Assembly: GCF_007829035.1 (NCBI RefSeq)
Contig: NZ_VIVQ01000001.1
Span: 62,001 to 126,000 of the forward strand
Direction: 5' to 3'
Length of the DNA: 64,000 nucleotides
Source: Rudaeicoccus suwonensis
Lineage (GTDB): Bacteria; Actinomycetota; Actinomycetes; Actinomycetales; Dermatophilaceae
This document shows, one piece after another, positions 33,257-42,330 of this stretch; position 1 is the first letter of the stretch; every line of letters begins with the position of its first letter. The notes beneath the pieces are model-generated. The model worked only from the letters and a program-made list of their open reading frames with translations. It was not told the DNA's origin and ran no database searches. The translations under genes and the position numbers were made by a program.

Positions 33257-35227
33257 TCATACAACTCGGTCTGGGGTGTCGGCCCGATCGATGATCCACC
33301 ACGCGCTGTATGGCGCAAGCCAGATCCGCCCATCGCTCTCCACCCGAATTGCAAACTCTCCCAGCGCATTCCACGGCTCAATGAAGTCGTCGAGCAGTGC
33401 CGCCGGCGCGGAGAGCCATCCGTCGGTGACGTTGTAGAGCTGGACCATGCGGCCGCTGGCGTGGCTGCGCTGGACTCCGAGCACGCCGGGTTCGAGTCCG
33501 TCGATGACGGTGATGGCGGCTGCCGCGTGCAGCTGCGGCAGCCGCGCTCGCGTGCGCGCCAGGTGGGTGATGCCCTGGAAGACCTTGCCGGGCACCGTGG
33601 CGAGGTCGTCGCGTGCGGCGGCGCGTTGCCAGTCCAGGCGAGGTCGGTGCGCCCACCGGTTGTCGTCGGCATGGCCGGGCTCGCCGGTGAAGTGCTCGTC
33701 GTTGGGTTGCGCCAACTCATCGCCGCTCCAGATGACCGGGATGCCACCCCAGCCGATGGCGATCGCATGCGCCAGGAAGTGCCTCGCCAAGCCGGCTTCG
33801 ACGGTTTCAGGGGCGGGCTGTGTGCCAGCAGAAAGCACTGCAGCAGAAGCAGATTCGGCAGGTCCGAGCCCGACCAGCGATGCACACGTGCCGCTCGTGC
33901 GCTTGTCGCCGGTCTCCTCGTTCTCCTGGAAAACCAGGCCGTCTGCCCAACTGCCGGGAAACTCCCCGGCATACCAATCGGCGAGGAACCGCCGGTGCGC
34001 CCAGCCGGAGATCCCGAGGGCGGCGGCATCGCCGTCGTCGATGGCCCAGCCGATGTCGTCGTGGCAGCGAGCATAGGTGATCCAGCCGGTGCCGGTCGGA
34101 TTGGCGGGCAGATTGCGCAGGGCGTGCGCGGCCAGATCGGTGTCACCGGAAGCGAGCATCGACCAAATCTGCACCATGAGGCTGTTGTGATAGGCCAGAT
34201 CACTGACCGCACCCGCGAAGGCACCCGTGCCCAGGTATGGCGCAAGGTCTCGCGGCCCGACGATCGCCTCGGCTTTGAAAAGCACTGCGGGGCATACGAT
34301 TCGGGCGATCGCGCGCAACACTGAGGTGAGTGCGTGCACCTCCGGTTCGCCCTGGCAGGAGGTGCCGAGCCGCTTCCAGATGAACGCGATGGCGTCGAGC
34401 CGAATCACCTCGACGCCGAGGTTGGCCATGAACAGGATGATGTCCGCGTATTCCAACAGCACGTCCGGGTTGGACCAGTTGACGTCCCACTGAAATTCGT
34501 TGAACGTCGTCCAGACCCAGCCCGCCAGGTCCGGATCCCAGGTGAAGTTGCCGGGTGCGAAATCGGGGAAGACCTCCGGCAGGGTCTGCTCATAGCGGTC
34601 CGGAAGCGAGCGGTCGGCGAAGACGTGGAAGTAGTCGCGGTAGCGCTGCTCGCCGGCGCGCGCCCGCACAGCCCAGTCGTGTTCGCGCGCAACGTGATTG
34701 AGCACCAGGTCGAGCACCAGCGAGATTCCCTTGCCGCGCAGGTCCGACGCGACCGCGCGCAGGTCGTCGACGGTGCCGAGGTCGGCGCGCACCTCGCGGT
34801 AGTCCTGCACCGCATATCCGCCGTCGCTGTCGCCCGGACGTGCCTGCATCAGCGGCATCAGGTGCAGGTAGCTCACCCCGAGCTCGCCGAGGTAGTCCGT
34901 ATGCCGCATCACACCGCGCAGGTCACCGGCGAATCGCTCGGTGTAGCAGGCATATCCGAGCATGCGCGGTGTCTGAAACCAGTCCGGTCGCAGCAGTCGT
35001 TGCTCGTCGAGTCGGTGCAGGTCATCGTCGCGTGCGGCATACATCCGCGCAGCCAGCGCCAGCAGCGAGTCGACGACCTCCGGCGTGCGCGCGGGCCCGT
35101 AGGCGAGCTTGACGCCACGTCGAAGTTGCTCCGACCAGCGCGCGACCCGCAACCCGAAGGTCTGCCGCCGTTCAGGGGACAAGTCGGCGAGGATCGCGTC
35201 GACAGCGTCGTCGCCGGACACACTCAT
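33257..35227 (-). CDS. amylosucrase (GH13)
   Basis: 656-aa alpha-transglucosylase that splits sucrose and extends alpha-1,4-glucan, or hydrolyses it. GH13 catalytic residues: nucleophile Asp in RLDAIAFIWKRLGTSC, acid/base Glu in FKAEAIVGP, third Asp in RCHDDIGW. The GTSC and SGTCASLVG segments and the long N-terminal helical domain are typical of amylosucrase and not of alpha-glucosidase. ATG 35227 is six bases after TACTGT. No signal peptide, so sucrose must enter the cell first; no transporter is nearby. Confidence 0.88.
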   Translation of the reverse strand: MSVSGDDAVDAILADLSPERRQTFGLRVARWSEQLRRGVKLAYGPARTPEVVDSLLALAARMYAARDDDLHRLDEQRLLRPDWFQTPRMLGYACYTERFAGDLRGVMRHTDYLGELGVSYLHLMPLMQARPGDSDGGYAVQDYREVRADLGTVDDLRAVASDLRGKGISLVLDLVLNHVAREHDWAVRARAGEQRYRDYFHVFADRSLPDRYEQTLPEVFPDFAPGNFTWDPDLAGWVWTTFNEFQWDVNWSNPDVLLEYADIILFMANLGVEVIRLDAIAFIWKRLGTSCQGEPEVHALTSVLRAIARIVCPAVLFKAEAIVGPRDLAPYLGTGAFAGAVSDLAYHNSLMVQIWSMLASGDTDLAAHALRNLPANPTGTGWITYARCHDDIGWAIDDGDAAALGISGWAHRRFLADWYAGEFPGSWADGLVFQENEETGDKRTSGTCASLVGLGPAESASAAVLSAGTQPAPETVEAGLARHFLAHAIAIGWGGIPVIWSGDELAQPNDEHFTGEPGHADDNRWAHRPRLDWQRAAARDDLATVPGKVFQGITHLARTRARLPQLHAAAAITVIDGLEPGVLGVQRSHASGRMVQLYNVTDGWLSAPAALLDDFIEPWNALGEFAIRVESDGRIWLAPYSAWWIIDRADTPDRVV

Positions 35228-35252
35228 GACGTCACAGTAGATGCGGCGCAGG

Positions 35253-36539
35253 TCAGCGCGGGCGCTGATCCACGATCCGGCGGGCCTTGCCGACCGAGCG
35301 TTCGATGCCGTCCGGCGGCAGCAGCGTGACACGCGCTGTCGTGCCGATCCGGTCCTTGATCTGCGCCGCCAGCAATTGCTCGATGCCCGGCCAATCGCCT
35401 GCCGGCAGCCCTTCTTCGGCCTCGACGTTGACGGTCAGCTCGTCCATCCGACCCGGCCGGGTGAGCACGCATTGGAAGTACGGCGACAGCCCGGGCACCG
35501 CGAGCACGAGCTCCTCGATCTGGGTCGGGAAGACGTTGACGCCGCGCACGATCATCAGGTCGTCGCTGCGGCCGGTGATCTTGGCCATCCGGCGGAAGGA
35601 CGGCCGTGCCGTGCCGGGCAGCAGCCGGGTCAGGTCGCGCGTGCGATAGCGCAGCACCGGCATCGCTTGCTTGGTGAGCGAGGTGAACACCAGCTCGCCC
35701 TCGTCACCGTCGGCGACCGGTTCGCCGGTCACCGGGTCGACGATCTCGGGCAGGAAGTGGTCCTCCCAGATGGTCGGGCCGTCCTTGGTCTCGACACACT
35801 CCTGCGCGACGCCCGGCCCCATCACCTCGGACAGGCCGTAGATGTCGGTGGCGTCGATGCCGGCGCGCTCCTCGATCTCGGCACGCATCGCGTCGGTCCA
35901 CGGCTCAGCGCCGAAAACGCCTACGGATAGCGGCAGTTCGCGCGGGTCGATGTCCTGATTGGCCATCTCGTCGAGGATCGACAAGAAGTATGACGGAGTC
36001 ACCATGATCGCCCTGGCACCGAAGTCGCGCAGCAGTTGCACCTGCTTGGCGGTCTGTCCACCGGACATCGGCACCACGGTGCAGCCCAAGCGCTCGGCGC
36101 CATAGTGCGCGCCCAGACCACCGGTGAACAGGCCGTAGCCGTAGGCGACCTGCACGACATCGCCCGGCCGTACCCCGGCAGCGCGCAACGAACGCGCCAC
36201 CAGATCGGCCCACGTGTCGATGTCCTGCCGGGTGTAGCCGACCACGGTCGGCTTGCCGGTGGTGCCGCTGGAGGCGTGCACGCGCACGACCTCGCTTCGT
36301 GGCACCGCGAACATGCCGAACGGGTAGTTCTCACGCAGGTCGGCCTTGCTGGTGAACGGCAGCAGCCGGACATCCTCCAGCGATCGTATGTCGCTCGGGT
36401 GGACGCCGACGGAATCGAGCGCGTTGCGGTAGTGCGGCACTGCGGCATACGCCTCGGCAACGGTCCGCTGCAGGCGCGCCAACTGCCACTCGCGCAGCTG
36501 ATCCACCGACCAGCTCTCGGCTGCGTCGAGCCCGCTCAT
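35253..36539 (-). CDS. paaK: phenylacetate-CoA ligase
   Basis: 428-aa acyl-CoA synthetase-type enzyme that activates phenylacetate (or a related aryl acid). ATP motif SSGTTGKPTVVGYT, then IYGLSEVMGPGVAQEC, and the C-terminal VRGVNVFPTQIEELVL. ATG 36539 overlaps the stop of the thioesterase gene (ATGA), so the two form an operon. The ring-oxidation genes paaABCDE are not in the window, so these two may serve another pathway or a distant locus. Confidence 0.9.
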   Translation of the reverse strand: MSGLDAAESWSVDQLREWQLARLQRTVAEAYAAVPHYRNALDSVGVHPSDIRSLEDVRLLPFTSKADLRENYPFGMFAVPRSEVVRVHASSGTTGKPTVVGYTRQDIDTWADLVARSLRAAGVRPGDVVQVAYGYGLFTGGLGAHYGAERLGCTVVPMSGGQTAKQVQLLRDFGARAIMVTPSYFLSILDEMANQDIDPRELPLSVGVFGAEPWTDAMRAEIEERAGIDATDIYGLSEVMGPGVAQECVETKDGPTIWEDHFLPEIVDPVTGEPVADGDEGELVFTSLTKQAMPVLRYRTRDLTRLLPGTARPSFRRMAKITGRSDDLMIVRGVNVFPTQIEELVLAVPGLSPYFQCVLTRPGRMDELTVNVEAEEGLPAGDWPGIEQLLAAQIKDRIGTTARVTLLPPDGIERSVGKARRIVDQRPR

Positions 36540-37039
36540 GATCGCAACGCCCTTGACCTGCCACGGAATTCGGCGATGAGCGCTCCGTCGGATTCCCGCC
36601 TCACTGTGACGTCGGTGATGCCTGACCGGCCGTATGACGCGCGCTCCGTGGCGGTGGCTGTCAGTGTGTCGCCGAGCCGTCCGGCGGCCACGAAGTCGAT
36701 GCTGGCTCCTGCGGCGACGGTTGTGCGCCCGGTCGCATTGCACGCCAGCGCGAAGGTGGAGTCGGCCAGCGTGAACAGATAGCCGCCGTGGGCGATGTCG
36801 TGACCGTTGACCTGGCTCGGCCCAATCGTCATGCGGGTGCTCGCCCGGCCGAGTCCGTCGTCGGACACCCCTACATCCAGCAACTCGATGCCCAGTGCCG
36901 CGGACGCGCGGTCGGCAGCCCACATCTCCATCACGTGATCCAGATCACTCACGGCAACATCGTGCCACGCGGCTGTCTCGCCGGTCTCGACCCTCGGATT
37001 TTGGTCCAGTTGTCGCCCGGCGGGCAGCTCCCCTGACAT
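36536..37039 (-). CDS. paaI: PaaI-type hotdog thioesterase
   Basis: About 150-167 aa hotdog-fold acyl-CoA thioesterase: QVNGHDIAHGGYLFTLADSTFA carries the conserved HGG turn and Asp of PaaI, which clears dead-end hydroxyphenylacetyl-CoA products. Start uncertain: ATG 37039, GTG 36952 and ATG 36934 are in frame; the longest is listed. The IS3 element begins 71 bp upstream, and the stop of a broken RHS gene lies eight bases upstream of ATG 37039. Confidence 0.85.
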   Translation of the reverse strand: MSGELPAGRQLDQNPRVETGETAAWHDVAVSDLDHVMEMWAADRASAALGIELLDVGVSDDGLGRASTRMTIGPSQVNGHDIAHGGYLFTLADSTFALACNATGRTTVAAGASIDFVAAGRLGDTLTATATERASYGRSGITDVTVRRESDGALIAEFRGRSRALRS

Positions 37040-37174
37040 TTCAGGATCAGATACCCGCAGTCAGACAAGTATGTGTCAAGCCCGGATATTCATGGCAGTT
37101 ACGTGAACAAGGGTCTGCCCAGACTTTGGTTGACACCTGACCTGTGAGGATTTCCTCGCTGGAAGGATGTCACT

Positions 37175-37462
37175 ATGCCCAAGCCCTACCCCAAGGAGTT
37201 CCGCGACGATGTCGTGGCTGTCGCTGGCAAGGGTGATGCTCCGTTGAAGCAGATCGCGAAGGACTTCGGGATCTCCGAAGGCTGCTTGTCGAACTGGATG
37301 AAGAAGGCCGACATCCAGGACGGCAACCGTCCTGGTCTGACCGAGATCGACCGGTCCGAGTTGCGTGAGGCGAACAAGCGGATCCGGCTCCTGGAGCAGG
37401 AGAACGAGGTCCTACGCCGTGCAGCGGCCTATCTATCGCAGGCGAACCTGCCGGGAAAATAG
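37175..37462 (+). CDS. IS3-family transposase OrfA
   Basis: 95-aa DNA-binding subunit: HTH_Tnp_1 domain (PYPKEFRDDVVAVAGKGDAP, then GISEGCLSNWMKKADI) followed by a Leu-zipper-like coiled coil (LREANKRIRLLEQENEVLRR). Just before its TAG stop lies GGGAAAA (37453-37459), read G-GGA-AAA, a canonical -1 slippery heptamer for making the OrfAB fusion transposase. Confidence 0.93.
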   Translation: MPKPYPKEFRDDVVAVAGKGDAPLKQIAKDFGISEGCLSNWMKKADIQDGNRPGLTEIDRSELREANKRIRLLEQENEVLRRAAAYLSQANLPGK

Positions 37463-37482
37463 TCTTCCCGCTCGTCCGTGAG

Positions 37483-38376
37483 GTGGCCGCGACCGGTGCC
37501 CCCGACTCAAGGGTCAGGGTGCCGGTCGCGGTGGCGTGCAGGGTGCTCGACCTCTCCACCCAGGGGTACTACAAGTGGCTCAAAGACCCAGTGTCTCAGC
37601 GTGATTGGGACGACGCGCACGTCATCGACGTGATCCACCAGATCCATCAGGACGATCCCACCCTGGGCTACCGGTTCATCGCCGACGAGCTCGCCGAGGC
37701 CGGTATCGCGGCATCCGAGAACCGTGTGTGGCGATTGTGCTCGACCGCAGGCGTGTTCGCCTCCCACCACCGCCGGCGGGGCGCATCGGGCAAGCCCGGC
37801 CCCGCTGTGCACGATGACCTGCTCGCGACCGTCGGCGATCACGGCCGGGTCCGTCACGACTTCGTCGGTGCCGCACACAGGCCGAACCAGATCTGGCTGA
37901 CCGACGTCTGCGAGCACCCCACCCGCGAGGGCAAGCTCTACTTATGCGCGGTCAAGGACTGCTACTCCAACAAGATCGTCGGGTACTCCATCGACTCGCG
38001 CATGAAGTCGGGCCTCGCGGCCGCAGCGTTGCGCAACGCGATCGCGCTGCGCTCGCCCGAGAACACGATCGTGCACTCGGACAGGGGCAGCCAGTTCAGG
38101 TCGAAGAAGGTGCTCCGGCTGCTGAAAAACAACGGCCTACGCGGCTCGATGGGCCGTGTCGGGTCCAGCAGCGACAACGCCGCGATGGAGTCGTTCTTCT
38201 CGCTGCTGCAGAAGAACGTCCTGAACACCCGCCGCTGGGACACGCGGGAGGAACTACGCCTCGCGATCGTGGCCTGGATCGAAACAAAGTACAACCGCCG
38301 GCGTCGTCAGCGAGCCCTGGGCAAGCTCACCCCAGTCGAGTTTGAAATGATCTACGCGGCCGCAGACGCGGCCTGA
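37483..38376 (+). CDS. IS3-family transposase OrfB (DDE catalytic part)
   Basis: 297 aa from GTG 37483; through the -1 frameshift translation would enter from about 37459. DDE triad is intact: Asp in IWLTDVCEH, Asp in VHSDRGSQF, Glu in AAMESFFSLL. The N-terminal HTH_21 region (YRFIADELAEAGIAASENRVWRL) is present. No internal stop, so the element is probably able to move if OrfAB is made. Confidence 0.92.
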   Translation: MAATGAPDSRVRVPVAVACRVLDLSTQGYYKWLKDPVSQRDWDDAHVIDVIHQIHQDDPTLGYRFIADELAEAGIAASENRVWRLCSTAGVFASHHRRRGASGKPGPAVHDDLLATVGDHGRVRHDFVGAAHRPNQIWLTDVCEHPTREGKLYLCAVKDCYSNKIVGYSIDSRMKSGLAAAALRNAIALRSPENTIVHSDRGSQFRSKKVLRLLKNNGLRGSMGRVGSSSDNAAMESFFSLLQKNVLNTRRWDTREELRLAIVAWIETKYNRRRRQRALGKLTPVEFEMIYAAADAA

Positions 38377-38421
38377 GAACCATCAACCCCGAGTATCAAC
38401 CAAACCTGGGGCAGTCCCCAA

Positions 38422-39749
38422 CGGCCTGCGATCGGCATTGCGAGATGGATGAAGGTCTTGTACCACTGACTGTCCGCGTAGGACTGGATTCCCTGGGTGG
38501 TCCATGGTGATTCGGAGCTAGACGCGGCGGAAGCCGTCATGCCGGCCTTGGATGAGAAGGTGCTGGCGGTCTTCTTCGCTGCGGCACTTCCGCCAGGCTG
38601 TAGCGATCCGGCGCCGTAAGGATCCCATTGACCGGTTGCGAAAGTCGCGACCGTTCCGCTGGAATCACTGATTTCGGCGCCCAGGCGTCCGAGGCCGTCG
38701 TAGGCGTAGTACAAGTCGATCCCGGTACCGACGGCCCGGATGTCGATCGGTTCGCCTGCGGCATCGTTGTCGGTGATGTAGGTGTTTCCGCCGACATCGG
38801 ACGAGGATTCCAGGGTGGGTGCCCCGGACTGGTCACTGCGACCGTAGATGTAGGTCTCGTCGTTGTTTGTCCCTGCGTTCTGCTGGATCAGCTCGTCCTG
38901 ACCAGCCCCGGCATACGTCATGGTGTCGGTGCCGCTGGACGTGGTCTGGCTGATGGCCTGGCCGGCGCTGTTGTAGGTGATGGTGCCACCGGAGGGGTCT
39001 TTGGTGCGGCGCCCGGCTGCGTCATACGTGTATCCCGAGGAGGAGATCTCGTTGGCGGTATTGAACGTCAGCGATTGAGTCGTCTTCCCGCCGGTGACCG
39101 TGGTGGTGCGGTTGCCGTCGATGTCGTAGGTGTAGGTGTAGTTCTGCCCGTTCCAGTTCGTCGCCGAGATAAGCCGGTTCTGAGAGTCGTATCCCAACGT
39201 GGTCACGTTGTTGCTGCTGGCAAGGTTATTGGTGATCGACTGGATCAGCCCCGTGTCCTTGCCGTTGAGGCTGTAGGAGTACGAGTTGTTTTCGACCTTG
39301 TCCGAATCGCTCTGCTCGCTCGTCCACGACTGGGTGATCCGGTTAGAAGTGTCGTAGGTGTTGTGCGTGTGGGCGGCGAAGGTAGTGTTCGCAGCATTGG
39401 TGTGCCACCACGTGTCCGTGCGGTTGCCGTCTGCGTCGTAGGCAAATTGAGTGAGCTTCCCGTCACCGGTCGTCATCGACGTCAGCTCGTTGTCCGCGTC
39501 ATAGGTGTAGGTCGTCGTGTCCGACCCGATGGTGCGGGAGGTCATGTTCCCGTTGAGGTCGTAGGTGTACGACACTGTCGACGCCGGCGGGGCTGAGGCT
39601 GAGACCGGAGTCGTGGCGATCGAGATGATCTGTCCTCGGTCGTTGTAGGCGTAGACGATCTTCTGGTTGTTGTCGGCCTGCTCAACCATCCGGTTGTCGA
39701 TCCTGACGCATCCGTGAACCCCAGTCCCCAACAGCCGGTGCTCGAACAA
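38422..39749 (-). pseudogene. RHS/YD-repeat protein fragment, interrupted by IS3
   Basis: About 440 codons of YD repeats (SYTYDLNGNMTSRT, TYTYDADNELTS, FAYDADGNRTDT, YTYDIDGNRTTT, YYAYDGLGRLGAE), the beta-cage shell of RHS polymorphic toxins. It lacks the N-terminal export part and the NPYRYAG...GLxxFGARYYDP core that precedes a toxin tip. The reading frame begins abruptly after an in-frame stop at 39750-39752. At its 3' end the IS3 element interrupts it; joining the flanks (one CAA) restores the frame for 16-20 more codons to a TGA at 37047-37049. Base composition is lower in G+C than the core genes. Confidence 0.75.
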
Positions 39750-40212
39750 TCACTCGAGCCGTGGAGAACTCTCCACCTCCGCAGCGATCGACGGGGTGAT
39801 GGGCAGCAGTAAATTGTCGAAATTGCAAAATCTACCCCAAAGGGTGAGATTGCTGGGCGCGGCACCATCGGACGCGCAAATCAGGCTGTTCATAGGTGCC
39901 CATTCCGACGCTGCGACTCCCCGTGCTGAGTGCGCACAGGTTGAACAGGCAGCTGCCACAACCGATTTCGTGACCCGGCTCAACTGTTCGCTCACCGATC
40001 CACCGATGGCCCGCCGCACCGCTGGGGCTCAGCACCTGATGTTTACGTGTGAGGAGGTTGCTAGGACGTGGATCCTGCGGCGTCCTTCAGGTGACGACCA
40101 GATGAATTGGTTGTCTCTAGGCCTCCCCACAGCACCTGTCAGGAGGCTATGTTGTCGGCGGCGCCGTTATCAGGGACGGCACCACTGGGAGTGTCATCCA
40201 AGGGAGAGCTTT
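39750..40212. other. 463-bp gap before the S53 peptidase gene
   Basis: No convincing gene. Contains an AT-richer patch at 39808-39850 next to the RHS remnant and a small stem GCCTCC/GGAGGC around 40120-40147. The final bases give the ribosome site AGGGAGAG for ATG 40213. The upstream border of the RHS remnant probably reflects an old deletion. Confidence 0.4.
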
Positions 40213-42204
40213 ATGAAACGTCGCGCCGTCATTGCGGCCGCAGCCGTAGCAGCGGTTGCTGCTGCGCCGGCCGCCACGGCTTATGCCGCGGTCAGCCCCA
40301 ACAGCACTGTTGCGCTGTCCAACTCCGCGTTGAGCCCGAGTTCGGGGGCCCGTCTGTTCGGCGCGGCTTCGAGTTCGACCTCTGTCAGCTTCGCTTTGCA
40401 GGTTCCGCTGCGCAACCAAGCTCTGGAGAGCGCGCTCATCGCGAAGGGCACTGTGCTGACGCCGGCGCAGTTCGCGGCGAAGTTCGCACCGTCGGCCGCT
40501 CAGATGAGCCGCGTCCAGGCGTGGGCCAAGAAGCAGGGCTTCACGGTCACCCAGGTCAGCCGCAACTCGGGCCAGGTGATGGTCAGTGCGTCTGTCGGCC
40601 ACATCAACCACGCCTTCGGCGTGACGATGCGCAACGCAACTCTGGGTGCCACCAGTGGACTTGCCGTCGAGCAGGCGCCTAGGGTCCCGGCATCGCTGGG
40701 TCTGTCCGGAGTCTCCGGACTGAACAGCCTGACGAAGATGCAGACGGAGAACCAGCTCAAGCCGGGCTCGCTTCGGTCGACGATCCGGCCGGTGGCGAAG
40801 TTCTCCAAGTCCAAGTCCGCTGCTGACGGCGACTCGACCTTCAACTGTGTCGACTATTGGGGTCAGCACCTCACCGCGACCTACGCGAAGTATCAGAAAG
40901 AGTCCGACATCACCTGTGGCTATGTGCCCCAGGACCTCACAACGATGTACGGCGTGAAGAAAGCGCAGACCAAGGCGCCGACGATCGGTCTGCTGCTGTG
41001 GGGCAGTGACCCAGATCTGTTGGCGACCACCAACAGCTACATGCAGGCTGCGGGGTACCCGCTGCTGAAAAGCTTCACCCCACACGTGACTGCTCCCAAC
41101 AAGAACATGGCCGACTGCGACCCGTATGGCGTTCAGCCGGAGCTGGCGATCGACACCCAGTCGTCGCACTCGATCTCGCCGAACTCGCCGATCATCTACT
41201 ACGGCGCGGCGAGTTGCTATGACGCAGACCTGCAGGCCTCGTTGCAGGCCATGGTCGACGCCCACCAGGTCTCGACGATCTCAATGTCCTTCGGCACGAC
41301 GTCAGACGTGCCAAGTTCGAACCCGAACGACGGCCTGACGCCCGCTGACAAGGCGGCATGGGATCGCCCGCTCGCCCAAGCCGCGCTGACCGGTATCAGC
41401 GCATTCGCAGCAACCGGCGACGAAGGTAACAACAGCACTGACAACTGCACCGCGACGGCTACAAAGCCTGGAACACCGAGCGTCGGCTACCCGGCTGCGG
41501 ACAACTACCTCAGCGCGGTCGGCGGTACGTCGATCGGTCTCGCGGAGAACGGCACCCAGCCGGTCCAGGCGGGCTGGGAGAACCGGGTCTACCTGCAGGC
41601 GAGCCCGTCGTCCAACCAGTTCACAGATGTCACCAAGCAGGTTTTCACTGAGCAGGTTTGTGGTAACTCGACGGCGACCTACGTGACCAACGGCGGTGGC
41701 GGTGGCGTCAGCCAGTCCTGGGCGATGCCTACATGGCAGAAGGGTCACGTCAACGGCATCTCGAACACGATGCGAGCGTTGCCGGACGCGTCGGCACTGG
41801 CGAACCCGGAGACCGGTTTCACGATCCATTACGACCAGTACACCGTGAACTCGGCAGGCAAGGTCACTAAGATCACCCCGACGTACGCAACGTATGGCGG
41901 CACCAGCCTTGCCTCGCCGATTCTCGCGGCCACCGTGGCATTGGCCAAGGCCTACAACAACGTGCAGTTGGGCAACGTCGCTCCGCTGTTCTACAAGTTG
42001 GCCGGCACGTCGGCGATCACCGACATCAACGCCTTCGGCAAGTACGGCGCATTCCTGCAGAACACCTCCGGCCAGTCGCTGGTCATCGGGTTCGACCAGG
42101 CGCCCGACGCGGCTCCGATGATCCTGAAGTCGGGCCCGGGTTGGGACAACGCCACCGGCGTCGGCACCCCCTCGGGTTGGGCCTTCATCACCGCTCTGAA
42201 GTAA
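40213..42204 (+). CDS. S53-family (sedolisin/kumamolisin) secreted serine-carboxyl peptidase
   Basis: 663-aa secreted acid protease. Sec signal peptide at residues 1-26 (MKRRAVIAAAAVAAVAAAPA), pro-kumamolisin activation domain about 45-200, catalytic domain after. Catalytic Glu and Asp in PELAIDTQSS, oxyanion Asp in AATGDEGNNS, nucleophile Ser in GGTSLASPI, C-terminal calcium site DINAFG...GPGWDNATGVGTP. Start ATG 40213 follows AGGGAGAG. First of three genes for exported or wall proteins; a strong hairpin separates it from the next. Confidence 0.9.
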   Translation: MKRRAVIAAAAVAAVAAAPAATAYAAVSPNSTVALSNSALSPSSGARLFGAASSSTSVSFALQVPLRNQALESALIAKGTVLTPAQFAAKFAPSAAQMSRVQAWAKKQGFTVTQVSRNSGQVMVSASVGHINHAFGVTMRNATLGATSGLAVEQAPRVPASLGLSGVSGLNSLTKMQTENQLKPGSLRSTIRPVAKFSKSKSAADGDSTFNCVDYWGQHLTATYAKYQKESDITCGYVPQDLTTMYGVKKAQTKAPTIGLLLWGSDPDLLATTNSYMQAAGYPLLKSFTPHVTAPNKNMADCDPYGVQPELAIDTQSSHSISPNSPIIYYGAASCYDADLQASLQAMVDAHQVSTISMSFGTTSDVPSSNPNDGLTPADKAAWDRPLAQAALTGISAFAATGDEGNNSTDNCTATATKPGTPSVGYPAADNYLSAVGGTSIGLAENGTQPVQAGWENRVYLQASPSSNQFTDVTKQVFTEQVCGNSTATYVTNGGGGGVSQSWAMPTWQKGHVNGISNTMRALPDASALANPETGFTIHYDQYTVNSAGKVTKITPTYATYGGTSLASPILAATVALAKAYNNVQLGNVAPLFYKLAGTSAITDINAFGKYGAFLQNTSGQSLVIGFDQAPDAAPMILKSGPGWDNATGVGTPSGWAFITALK

Positions 42205-42216
42205 TTCTCGGTTGCT

Positions 42217-42263
42217 CGATCCGAATGCCGATCCAGCAGTTCGCAGGGTCGGCATTCGGATCG
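42217..42263 (+). terminator. 15-bp hairpin after the S53 gene
   Basis: CGATCCGAATGCCGA (42217-42231) pairs perfectly with TCGGCATTCGGATCG (42249-42263), loop 17 nt, 12 bp past the stop. No U-run. Confidence 0.8.
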
Positions 42264-42330
42264 GGCGCGAGAGAATGAACCGGAACCGGCCTTCAGCAGT
42301 TGGCCGGTTGCATGAGTGGTCGAGGAAGAT

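Larger units (their letters stand above)
37111..38418 (+). mobile_element. IS3-family insertion sequence, complete, 1308 bp
   Basis: Imperfect 26-bp terminal inverted repeats: left GGGTCTGCCCAGACTTTGGT (37111 on), right end complement GGGACTGCCCCAGGTTTGGT (from 38418), 20 of 26 bases equal. Both ends are flanked by CAA (37108-37110 and 38419-38421), a 3-bp target duplication as usual for IS3. Contains OrfA and OrfB joined by a -1 slippery site. Inserted near the 3' end of an RHS-type gene. Confidence 0.92.

Noticed and set aside
35253-37039. Complete phenylacetate degradation locus
   Set aside because: Only paaK and paaI are present; no paaABCDE, paaG, paaZ or regulator was found in the flanks.
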